From assembly GCA_963204725.1 (NCBI GenBank), contig CAUJHH010000019.1:1-64000 (forward strand): 64,000 nt of DNA. Direction: 5' to 3'. Within the stretch, counting starts at the first letter, position 1; every line of letters begins with the position of its first letter. This document shows, piece after piece, positions 1 through 7,692 of this stretch. This stretch comes from Planctomycetota bacterium. GTDB lineage: Bacteria > Planctomycetota > Phycisphaerae > Phycisphaerales > UBA1924. Under the pieces are notes generated by a model. It made no database searches. It was not told the DNA's origin and saw only the letters and a program-made list of their open reading frames with translations. The translations under genes were made by a program, and so were the position numbers.

Positions 1-669
1 GTGATGGAAGACTTCCTCACCCTCTCAAAGTCGATCGAGTCCGACCCCGCGCGCCTCGCCGACATCGACTACATCCGCGCCTCCGACCGCGCCCGCAAAG
101 CCGCGTGGATGCTCTACCGCCTCGCGCGCCTCACACCCGTCAACGAAGACGCCCTCGCCTGCGCCCGCTCCCTCATGCTCGAAAGAACCGTGAGCGTCAG
201 CGAGCGGACCGCTTCCTCTCCCCCTCCCGCCTCACCTTCCTCCGCGTCCTCCGCGGCCTCCGCGGCCCTCCGCGTTGAGTCCTCCTCGCTCTCCCCCGCG
301 TCCGCCGAACAGGCGCACGCGACGCCGCCCCTATCCGATCTGCTGACGGATTCGGGCACCCTCGATGTGTGTCAACCCATCCAGGGCCACGTGGCCCCAG
401 CTCCCGGTTCCGATTGTGTATCGTCCGAACCGGGGCTGGCGGCCGGGGCTTCGCCCACGCTCGCCGAACTCACAGCCCAGCTCGAGCATCTCGCTCAATC
501 GCTCGGCATCGACACCTCAGATCTCGACGATCCCGATCACCCGCCGCCACTCCCGCCCGAGTTCCTCGCCATACTCCCGCCCGCGCTCGCCGCGTATCTC
601 TCCGAACCGATCGCGCCGATACCAACCACAGCAGAACCGCCCCCGGCCCTCTGCGGCTCATCCCCATAG
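1..669 (+). CDS. Hypothetical protein, low-complexity tail, 5' truncated by window edge
   Basis: I do not recognise a named family. The frame is open from the first base and ends at a TAG codon at 667-669. The gene probably begins before the window, because the visible N-terminus starts in the middle of a helical segment (EDFLTL, then ADIDYIRASDRARKAAWML). This segment resembles the helical core of the protein at 18032-18847 (PFLTL...AEIDAYEKLTNLRARL), so the two look like paralogues of a planctomycete-type helical or helix-turn-helix-like family; that relationship is by eye only. The rest is rich in Ser, Ala and Pro. Part of it (about bases 227-280) is encoded by short CCTCCGCG-type tandem repeats. 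It is convergent with the antiporter gene 45 bases downstream. Function unknown. Confidence 0.55.
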   Translation: MMEDFLTLSKSIESDPARLADIDYIRASDRARKAAWMLYRLARLTPVNEDALACARSLMLERTVSVSERTASSPPPASPSSASSAASAALRVESSSLSPASAEQAHATPPLSDLLTDSGTLDVCQPIQGHVAPAPGSDCVSSEPGLAAGASPTLAELTAQLEHLAQSLGIDTSDLDDPDHPPPLPPEFLAILPPALAAYLSEPIAPIPTTAEPPPALCGSSP

Positions 670-714
670 CTCGATCCGATCTGACTCGCCGAACCGCCGA
701 CCCGCCCCGACACA

Positions 715-2547
715 TCACCCCGCACGCTCAGGCGCGGCGGCCGGCTCCGGCGTGCCCTCTTCCTTCTTCGGCGGCACAAGACTCACAAGCATCTGCCCCG
801 CCTCCGGCGTCACCGGCGCAACATGCGTCAGTGGCTTCATCCACCCCGACTTCTCATCGAGCACGAACAGCGACACCGACTCCGGCGACCGCTCGCGGAA
901 CTTCGCGTACGTGAACTCCTCGGTCAGAGGCGTGACCTTGATCGCCCACTCCTTCTCGAGCAGCCCGATCAGCCTCTCGTGCGTCCACTCCTTGCCGAAA
1001 AGGATCCGCCCGCGGATGTGCTCATGGCTCGACTCGCCCTTGCGCTTCCCGCTCGGCGCAAGCTGGTAGGCGTTCGTGCGCCCAAGCTCGTGCGCAAAGC
1101 GATCCGTCGCGAGCGCGTTGGCCTCGTCGTCCGGAATCATCGACAGGAACATGCCGACCTCGGCCGACTCCAGCCACTCGTCCGTGCGCTGCGACAGAAT
1201 GTTGCCGTGGCGCGCGCTCAGCCCCGCCATCGACGCGATCCGCACGTTCGAGCGATCGGTGTCAACCAGCCGCACATCGAGCGACCGCTTGGAAAGAACG
1301 CCGGCAACCGCCCGCGCCAGCGGATCGGAGCCCGCGATGAGGATCGTGCCGACCCCCTTCTGCCCGACACCCAGCGCCTTGGCCAGCGGGTTCGCCCCGA
1401 GCCCGTACACCACGATCGTCGCGACAATCATCGCAAACACCACCGTCGCGATCTGCCCCGCGTTCTCCACCCCCGACTCCGCGAGGCGCAGCGAGAAGAC
1501 CGACGCGACCGCCGCCGCAATGATCCCCCGCGGAGCCATGCACGCGACGAACCACCGCTGCGGCCACGTCAGCGAGGTGCCGACCGTGGAAGCAAAGATC
1601 GTCAGCGGACGCACGACCACGATCATGATCGCGACAAAGAGCCCGACGTGCCAGTCGAGCGCGGCAAAGTCATCCGGCCCGAGCCGCGACGAAAGCAGAA
1701 TGAAAAGAATGCCGACGATCAGCGTGCCCAGGGATTCCTTGAACCTCGCGATCTCCGCCACCCGTGCAAACGGCTGGTTCGCCATCGCGATGCCCATCAC
1801 CGTCACCGCGAGCAGCCCCGACTCGTGCGCAAAGTGGTTGGAGATTGTGAAGCACGTGACGACCGAGGCGAGCACCACACCCGACTCGATCGCGTCCGGA
1901 ATCCAGTGGCGCCGGATGCCCAGAACCATGACCGTCGCCCCGGCGAGGCCCACGCCGACGCCGACCACCGCCGCGATCGCCAACTTCTGCGCGATGAAAG
2001 GGACGGCCTGCTGCTCCAGCCCCGCGCTGATCGCCTCGAAGACGAGCACGGCGAGGATCGCGCCGGTGGGATCGTTGACGATCCCCTCCCACTTCAGGAT
2101 CGAGGCAACCTTGCGCGCGGGCCGCACCTGCCGCAGCAACGGGATAATGACCGTCGGACCGGTGACGACCAGGATCGCCCCGAGCAGGAGCGACATGCCC
2201 CAGTCCATGCCCAGCGTCCAGTGGGCCGCCGCCGCGCCGAGCCCCCACGCGATCGCCACGGCGAGGGTGCAGAGCAGCGCGACCGCGCCCCCGACCTTGC
2301 GAAGCTCACGAACCTTCAGCGTGAGCCCACCCTCGAACAGGATCAACGCGACACCGATGCTCACCAGCGGCTGGAGCAGATCGCCGAGCATCTTGTCCGG
2401 ATCGATCCAGCCCAGCACCGGGCCGGCGACAAGCCCGAACGTCAGCAGCAACAGAATGGACGGGAGCTTGAGCTTCCACGCGATCCACTGCGCACCCGCG
2501 CTCAAGGCAAGGATCGCCGTCAGCCCCCAGAGAATCTGCTCATGCAT
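715..2547 (-). CDS. CPA1-type cation/proton antiporter with C-terminal RCK-like domain
   Basis: A 610-residue protein beginning MHEQILW at an ATG. About the first 390 residues are a polytopic membrane domain with the features of the NhaP/CPA1 Na+(K+)/H+ antiporter family: FEGGL in an early helix, VTGPTVIIPLLRQVRP, and the ion-binding NDPTG motif. After it comes a Rossmann-like TrkA-N/RCK-type segment (GTILIAGSDPLARAVAG, then RLVDTDRSN about 25 residues later), which in this family binds nucleotide and gates transport. The expected role is inner-membrane exchange of monovalent cations for protons in pH and salt homeostasis. Substrate specificity cannot be read from the sequence. It lies 84 bases downstream of gltX on the same strand and may be co-transcribed with it. 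The C-terminal 15 residues are Pro/Ala/Glu-rich and probably unstructured. Confidence 0.9.
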   Translation of the reverse strand: MHEQILWGLTAILALSAGAQWIAWKLKLPSILLLLTFGLVAGPVLGWIDPDKMLGDLLQPLVSIGVALILFEGGLTLKVRELRKVGGAVALLCTLAVAIAWGLGAAAAHWTLGMDWGMSLLLGAILVVTGPTVIIPLLRQVRPARKVASILKWEGIVNDPTGAILAVLVFEAISAGLEQQAVPFIAQKLAIAAVVGVGVGLAGATVMVLGIRRHWIPDAIESGVVLASVVTCFTISNHFAHESGLLAVTVMGIAMANQPFARVAEIARFKESLGTLIVGILFILLSSRLGPDDFAALDWHVGLFVAIMIVVVRPLTIFASTVGTSLTWPQRWFVACMAPRGIIAAAVASVFSLRLAESGVENAGQIATVVFAMIVATIVVYGLGANPLAKALGVGQKGVGTILIAGSDPLARAVAGVLSKRSLDVRLVDTDRSNVRIASMAGLSARHGNILSQRTDEWLESAEVGMFLSMIPDDEANALATDRFAHELGRTNAYQLAPSGKRKGESSHEHIRGRILFGKEWTHERLIGLLEKEWAIKVTPLTEEFTYAKFRERSPESVSLFVLDEKSGWMKPLTHVAPVTPEAGQMLVSLVPPKKEEGTPEPAAAPERAG

Positions 2548-2631
2548 ACACCGAGGATAGACAGGGACGCATCAGCGATCGTTGCACCCGACGCGCACGC
2601 CTCCCCCGCCGCCCGCCACTTGGCACGCCGA

Positions 2632-4389
2632 TCAGCCCGCCGCGTGGCCAACGCACCGCCGGATGCGGGCCAGCGTGCTCGGGCGTCCGAGGATCGCGAG
2701 CGTCGCCCCCAGCGGCGGCGAGACCGATCCGCCGGTGGTGGCGACGCGCAGCGGCTGGGCGATCTTCCCCATGCCGAGCCCGGATTCGGCCGCGTGCCCA
2801 TCAAGCAGGGCGTCGATCGACTGAACGTCGAACGCCGGGAGCGCCTCAAGCTTCGTCGCGAGAGCCGCCAGCGTGGCGAGGCCGGAGCCGCCGTCGGCCT
2901 TCAGGTGCTTCTCGACATCCTTGGGATTGAACTCGTACCCGTCGTCGTCGACCATCGCAAAGGAAACGACCGCGCGAACGTCCTTGAGCGTCTTGCAGCG
3001 TCCCTTGATCGCGCCGACGATGAGCTTCACGCGCTCGATGCCGATCCTGTCGAGCGTCTCACGGTCGTCACGCCTCGCCCACGCCGCCCAGCGGGTCAGG
3101 AACTCATCATCGGTGAGCCTCGCGATGGCGTCCTGGTTGAAGGCGACCAGCTTGGCGCGGTCGAACTTGGATGCACTCTTGCCGACACGGTCGAAGTCGA
3201 ACTTCTCGATGAGGTACGCGGTGTCGAAGCGTTCGAGGTCCTTCCCCTCGGCATCCTTCTCGCCGGGATTCCAGCCGAGGAGGGAGACGTAGTTGAGCAC
3301 GGATTCGGGCAGATAGCCGCTGCGCCGGAAGTCGTCGACGGCGATCTCGGGGAGGTCGATGCCGATGACCGAGGCGAGGTCTTCCAAAGCGTGGGTCTCG
3401 AGCTGGCGGGTCTTGTCGCCGAGCCACTTCTCGAAGTCGGCGGGCGCGACGGCGTCGAACGCGGCGAGCGTGTGTCCGGCGGCCTTCGCGTGCACATCCG
3501 GTGCGGTCTTGATGCCGAGCTCGCGACACTTCGCCCGCGCGGCCTTGTCGCGATCGCGCTTGGACATCTTGCTGTTGTCCTGGTTGGCGATCACGGTCAG
3601 GTGCGCGAACTTGGGGATGCGGAAGGGCGTGCCATTGGCGTGCTTCAGCACACGCATAAGGGCGACGTGGCGGGGCGTGTTGTTGAGGTGCTCCTGCCCG
3701 CGCATGATGTGCGTGGTGCCCATGAGCTCATCGTCGATCACGACGGCGAAGTGGTAGGTCGGGTACCCGTCGGCCTTGCGGATGACGAAGTCGTCGAGCT
3801 CATCGGACGAGACAGTGATCTCGCCGAGCACCTCATCACGGAATCTGACCGGCTCAGCGGGCATCTTGAAGCGGATCGGGCAGGGCTCACCGGCCTTCAT
3901 CCGCGCGAGCGCGGCATCGCGGTCGTAGCCGCTCGCGCGCCGGTAAGCAAAGGTCCGCTTCTCCTTCTCGGCCTGCTGACGCATGGCGGTGAGCGACTCG
4001 GGCGTGTCGAACGCGGGATAGGCGAGGTCGCGTTCAAGCAGCCAGTAGACAAACGGGTCGTAGACCTCGCGGCGGTCGGACTGATAGAACGGGCCGACGG
4101 TGCGCGGATCGCCGCCGAGGGTTGTGGTCGAGCCGTCGGGGTTCTCGCGATTGAAGGCCGGGCCTTCGTCCCAGTCGATGCCGAGCCAGGCGAGGTCTTC
4201 CAGGATGCCGCGGCTGGCGGCTTCACTCGATCGCTTCTGGTCGGTGTCCTCCACACGGAGAAGGAACGTGCCGCCGTGGCGTCGGGCATAGGCCCACGAG
4301 AAGAGGGCGGTGCGCCCGCCGCCGATGTGGAGGTGGCCCGTGGGCGAGGGCGCAAATCGAGTGATGACGGCGGCTGCTGGGGAAGTCAT
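2632..4389 (-). CDS. gltX: Glutamyl-tRNA synthetase
   Basis: Class I aminoacyl-tRNA synthetase that charges tRNA(Glu), and in many bacteria also tRNA(Gln), with glutamate in the cytoplasm. The start chosen is the ATG at 4389 (MTSPAAAVITRFAPSPTG), because the family begins at the first Rossmann strand; the frame stays open upstream but that part has no family character. Seen: RFAPSPTGHLHIGG (HIGH-type motif at residues 19-23), FLLRVEDTD, GQEHLNNTPRHV and KMSKR at 274-278. After KMSKR come about 75 residues not usual in GluRS before the conserved GYLPESVLNYVSLLGW. The anticodon-binding helical domain follows. Total 585 residues, longer than the common 470-500. It is divergent from the EF-G-like gene, with about 240 bases between the starts. 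Confidence 0.95.
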   Translation of the reverse strand: MTSPAAAVITRFAPSPTGHLHIGGGRTALFSWAYARRHGGTFLLRVEDTDQKRSSEAASRGILEDLAWLGIDWDEGPAFNRENPDGSTTTLGGDPRTVGPFYQSDRREVYDPFVYWLLERDLAYPAFDTPESLTAMRQQAEKEKRTFAYRRASGYDRDAALARMKAGEPCPIRFKMPAEPVRFRDEVLGEITVSSDELDDFVIRKADGYPTYHFAVVIDDELMGTTHIMRGQEHLNNTPRHVALMRVLKHANGTPFRIPKFAHLTVIANQDNSKMSKRDRDKAARAKCRELGIKTAPDVHAKAAGHTLAAFDAVAPADFEKWLGDKTRQLETHALEDLASVIGIDLPEIAVDDFRRSGYLPESVLNYVSLLGWNPGEKDAEGKDLERFDTAYLIEKFDFDRVGKSASKFDRAKLVAFNQDAIARLTDDEFLTRWAAWARRDDRETLDRIGIERVKLIVGAIKGRCKTLKDVRAVVSFAMVDDDGYEFNPKDVEKHLKADGGSGLATLAALATKLEALPAFDVQSIDALLDGHAAESGLGMGKIAQPLRVATTGGSVSPPLGATLAILGRPSTLARIRRCVGHAAG

Positions 4390-4490
4390 GGGAGCGAAGG
4401 GTAGTTGCGTAAATGCCGGAAGCGAAAGGAGAAGGCTGCGGAAGAGTGGATGGCCGGTGGATGGGGCTATCAAGAGACGGACGAATCCTT

Positions 4491-4628
4491 TATAATGGCA
4501 CCGCTCGTGCGTCATGGTGGGGCGCACGAGCCGACGGCGCCTCGCGCCGGCACGTTCGTTCGGGCCGACGCGGCACGCCGCCGCAGCACACCCCGCCCTC
4601 GCGGGCCAGAAGCCCGCAGAGGCACCCC
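4491..4628 (+). promoter_or_regulatory. Promoter -10 box and hairpin-rich leader of the EF-G-like gene
   Basis: A perfect TATAAT lies at 4491-4496, preceded by only a poor -35 candidate. Between it and the ATG at 4629 are at least three inverted repeats: CTCGTGCG/CGCACGAG (4504-4511 with 4523-4530), CGGCG/CGCCG (4535-4539 with 4545-4549), and GCGGGC/GCCCGC (4601-4606 with 4612-4617). The last ends just before the weak ribosome binding site AGAGG. A structured 5' leader of about 125 nt could control translation. No known riboswitch consensus was recognised. Confidence 0.5.
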
Positions 4629-6704
4629 ATGGCAATCCGAAATCCGGCCGACATCCGAAACATCGTCCTCACAGGGCATGGCGGGTGCGGCAAGACAACG
4701 CTTGTGGAGCGGCTGTTGTTCGGCGCGGGCCAGACGACGCGGATGGGGACGGTCGAGGAAGGGAACACGGTCTCCGATTGGACCGATGAGGAGAAGCTGC
4801 ACAAGCACTCGCTGCAGCCGACCCTCGTCCACTTCGATCACGACGGGCACTACGTCAACGTGATCGACACGCCCGGGCTGGCGGACTTTCTCGGACACGC
4901 GGTGGCGTGCTTCCCGGCGGTGGAGACCGTGGTGGTGTGCATCGACGCGACGCGCGGGATCGAGCCGACGACGCGCCGGCTGATGCAGATCGCAGAGGAA
5001 CGGAACCTGCCGCGGATGATCGTGGTGAACAAGATCGACCACGCGGACATCGATCTGCCGGGACTGACGGCATCGATCCGCGAGACGTTCGGCTCCGTCT
5101 GCCTTCCCGTGAACCTGCCGACCAAGGGCGGCGCGGATGTGATCAACGTCTTTGAGCACGACGGCAACGACGCCGCGGGGGACGAGACCGACTTCTCCTC
5201 TGTGCACGAGGCGCACAAGCAGATCGTCGAGCAGGTCATCGAGGTCGACGAGGAACTGACGCTGCAGTATCTCGAGAAGGGCGAGGGGTTCGACCCGGAC
5301 AAGCTGCACGACGCCTTTGAGAAGGCGCTGCGCGAGGCACACCTGATCCCGATCTGCTACTGCTCGGGCAAGTCCGGCGCGGGAACGACGGATCTGATGC
5401 ACGTGGTGGCGTCGCTGCTGCCGAGCCCACTGGAAGGAAATGCGAGAACGTTCCTGCTGAAGGAAGCGGACGACGCGGCGGAACGCCCCTACCACCCGAG
5501 GCCGGACCCGGAGGCGTCGCTGGTGGCGCATGTCTTCAAGGTGTCGTCCGACCGACACGTGGGGAAGCTCGGCATCTTCCGTGTGCATCAGGGCACGATC
5601 AAGGCGAAGTCGGAGGTCGTCATCGACGCGGACAAGAAGCCGATCCGCATCGGCCACCTCATGCAGCGTCAGGGGAAGGATGGGTCGGAGGTCGAGGCAA
5701 TCGGACCGGGCGACCTCGGGATGGTCGCGAAGATCGACGAGGTGCGTTTCAACGCAGTGCTGCACGACACGCACGAGCTGGATCACATCCGCTTGAAGCC
5801 GCTGCCAATGCCGCGCCCGCTCTTCGGGCTGGCGATCGAGCTGAAGAACCACGCGGACGAGGCGAAGTTCTCGACGGCGATCGCGAAACTGACCGCCGAG
5901 GATCCGACGCTGGTCTGCGATCGGATCGCGGCGACGCACCAGACCGTGCTGCGCGGGCTCGGTGAACTGCACCTGCGGGTCGCGCTCGAGAAGATGCACC
6001 AGGGATACGGCGTGCAGGTCACGACCTCGACGCCGAAGGTGGCGTACAAGGAAACGATCGCGGCCAAGGCGGACGGTCACTACCGGCACAAGAAGCAGAC
6101 TGGCGGATCGGGACAGTTCGGCGAGGTGTACCTGCGGGTCGAGCCGCTGCCCGCGGATCATCCCGAGGAGTTCGAGTTCGCGTCGGAGGTCGTCGGCGGC
6201 ACCGTGCCGCGCCAGTACTGGCCGGCCGTGGAAAAGGGCGTGCGTCAGGCGCTGACGGGCGGCGCGGTGGCCGGGTATCCGATGACAGGGATCCGCTGCG
6301 TGCTGTACGACGGCAAGTACCACGACGTGGACTCAAAGGAAATCGCCTTCATCACGGCCGGGCGGAAGGCGTTCGTGGAGGCTGTGGGCAAGGCCAAGCC
6401 CAAGCTGCTCGAGCCCTATGCAAAGGTCGAGGTGACCGTTCCCTCAAGGTACATGGGTGACATTGCGGGGCACATGTCGACGAAGCGCGGGCGCGTGCAG
6501 GACACGCAGGTCGTGACGGGCGATCTGTGCGTCGTGACGGCGGTCGCGCCGCTGGGCGAGTTGCAAAACTACACCAACGAGCTCAAGTCGCTGACCGGCG
6601 GGAGCGGCTCCTACGCGATGGAGTACAGCCACGACGAACCGACACCGGGGAACATCCAGCAGCAACTGGTAGAGGCCTTCAAGCCGCACCATGAAGAGGA
6701 CTGA
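4629..6704 (+). CDS. EF-G-like translational GTPase (EF-G2 type)
   Basis: A 691-residue protein with the elongation factor G layout: G domain, domain II, then the III-IV-V modules ending with the EF-G C-terminal fold (VTVPSRYMGDIAGHMSTKRG). GTP-binding motifs are GHGGCGKT at residues 16-23, DTPGLADF at 80-87 and NKID at 134-137. In canonical EF-G the third motif is DTPGHVDF, and its His activates GTP hydrolysis; here that position is Leu84. This points to the EF-G paralogue group (EF-G2 or EF-G-like), not to the main translocase. The role may be in ribosome binding or stress translation, but is unproven. The ATG at 4629 follows AGAGG and starts the protein at MAIRNPADIRN; the open frame upstream is leader sequence. 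A strong hairpin follows the stop. Confidence 0.9.
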   Translation: MAIRNPADIRNIVLTGHGGCGKTTLVERLLFGAGQTTRMGTVEEGNTVSDWTDEEKLHKHSLQPTLVHFDHDGHYVNVIDTPGLADFLGHAVACFPAVETVVVCIDATRGIEPTTRRLMQIAEERNLPRMIVVNKIDHADIDLPGLTASIRETFGSVCLPVNLPTKGGADVINVFEHDGNDAAGDETDFSSVHEAHKQIVEQVIEVDEELTLQYLEKGEGFDPDKLHDAFEKALREAHLIPICYCSGKSGAGTTDLMHVVASLLPSPLEGNARTFLLKEADDAAERPYHPRPDPEASLVAHVFKVSSDRHVGKLGIFRVHQGTIKAKSEVVIDADKKPIRIGHLMQRQGKDGSEVEAIGPGDLGMVAKIDEVRFNAVLHDTHELDHIRLKPLPMPRPLFGLAIELKNHADEAKFSTAIAKLTAEDPTLVCDRIAATHQTVLRGLGELHLRVALEKMHQGYGVQVTTSTPKVAYKETIAAKADGHYRHKKQTGGSGQFGEVYLRVEPLPADHPEEFEFASEVVGGTVPRQYWPAVEKGVRQALTGGAVAGYPMTGIRCVLYDGKYHDVDSKEIAFITAGRKAFVEAVGKAKPKLLEPYAKVEVTVPSRYMGDIAGHMSTKRGRVQDTQVVTGDLCVVTAVAPLGELQNYTNELKSLTGGSGSYAMEYSHDEPTPGNIQQQLVEAFKPHHEED

Positions 6705-6739
6705 GGCGAAGCTTTCAACGAATCTCGCAGGATTATCAC

Positions 6740-6770
6740 GCGGGAGCCGGCGCGTTGCGTCGGCTCCCGC
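6740..6770. terminator. Bidirectional hairpin between convergent genes
   Basis: Perfect 10-bp inverted repeat GCGGGAGCCG (6740-6749) and CGGCTCCCGC (6761-6770) with an 11-nt loop. It lies 36 bases after the EF-G-like stop and 6 bases past the end of the M48 peptidase gene on the other strand, as expected for a shared terminator. There is no clear T-run on either side, so this is a hairpin call and not a classical Rho-independent site. Confidence 0.65.
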
Positions 6771-6775
6771 AGTTG

Positions 6776-7618
6776 CTACTTCTCGAGCGTGTCGGGCACC
6801 CCACCCGGAAACATCTCTCCGATGCTGGCCCTGATCCGTTCGATGCGGTTCTCGGGGTTAGGGTGTGTGCTGAAGAACTCGGGCTGCCCGCCGCGTCCGC
6901 CGGACTCGGCGAGGATCTGCATGACGCGCTCCATGGCGCGCGGGTCGTAGCCGGCGCGGGCCATCAGTGTCAGTCCCCACTGGTCGGACTCGAGCTCGTC
7001 GTCGCGTCCGTATTTCATGTTGACGACCTGGCCGATCGCGGCGGCGACAGCCGCGGCCTGTCGCGGGCTCACCGGGCTGTCGGGATCTGATGCGCCGACG
7101 GCGACGGCTCCGACGAGACCTTGCGTGAGGTTCGCCTTGGCGAGGTGCTCCGCGCCATGGCGCTCGATGACGTGCCCGATCTCGTGGGCGAGGACGCCAG
7201 CAAGTTGGCCGTCGGTCTCCAGGCGTGTGTAGAGCGCGGCGGTGATGAAGACCTGGCCGCCGGGGAGTGCAAAGGCGTTGACGGTCCGCGGATCGGCGAG
7301 CAGGTGGAACTCAAAGGGGTAGGGAACGTCCTCGCCCTTGAATCCGCGGGCGAGAAGGCGCTCGCCGACGCGATCGACGGTCGCCTGCGCCTCGGCATCT
7401 CGATGGAGCCCGCCGAACTGCTGCGTCAGCTCGGGCGCGGACTGGAGGCCGAGCACGACTTCCTGATCGACGGAGAGCGCGACATACTGGGCCTTGCCGG
7501 TGACGGGGTTGACCGAGCGAGTGGCGATGTAGGAGAGGAAGGAAATCGCAGCGATCACGAGAACGATGACGAGGCGGTCGCCTCCTCGCGAGCGTCCTTC
7601 ACCGTACCGACGTGCCAT
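6776..7618 (-). CDS. M48 family zinc metallopeptidase, membrane anchored
   Basis: A 280-residue protein. One membrane helix near residues 14-32 (DRLVIVLVIAAISFLSYIA) follows a short Arg-rich cytoplasmic N-terminus and anchors the catalytic domain outside the membrane. The zincin motif HEIGH is at 145-149 and the third ligand region ELESD at about 208-212, as in M48 (Ste24/HtpX/BepA-like) peptidases. NAFALPGG is the usual substrate-cleft strand of the family, and STHPNPENRIERI is the typical C-terminal helix. The start at 7618 was chosen because GGAGGG lies 7 nt before that ATG; an in-frame upstream extension to 7696 would overlap the neighbouring gene. It lies about 75 bases downstream of the DUF4132 gene on the same strand and may share its transcript. 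Likely role: envelope protein quality control. Confidence 0.9.
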   Translation of the reverse strand: MARRYGEGRSRGGDRLVIVLVIAAISFLSYIATRSVNPVTGKAQYVALSVDQEVVLGLQSAPELTQQFGGLHRDAEAQATVDRVGERLLARGFKGEDVPYPFEFHLLADPRTVNAFALPGGQVFITAALYTRLETDGQLAGVLAHEIGHVIERHGAEHLAKANLTQGLVGAVAVGASDPDSPVSPRQAAAVAAAIGQVVNMKYGRDDELESDQWGLTLMARAGYDPRAMERVMQILAESGGRGGQPEFFSTHPNPENRIERIRASIGEMFPGGVPDTLEK

Positions 7619-7692
7619 GTGGGGCCCTCCGAGATCCAATGACCTTAGGACTGGCAGGTGAATCTGTGTGAGAGCTGCGCGTGAATGCCCGT

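Noticed and set aside
823-4404. Long open frame on the + strand
   Set aside because: Arg-rich, repetitive composition and complete antisense overlap with the antiporter and gltX genes; a shadow typical of high-GC DNA.
4512-6323. Long open frame on the minus strand
   Set aside because: Antisense to the well-supported EF-G-like gene, with no family motif or ribosome binding site.
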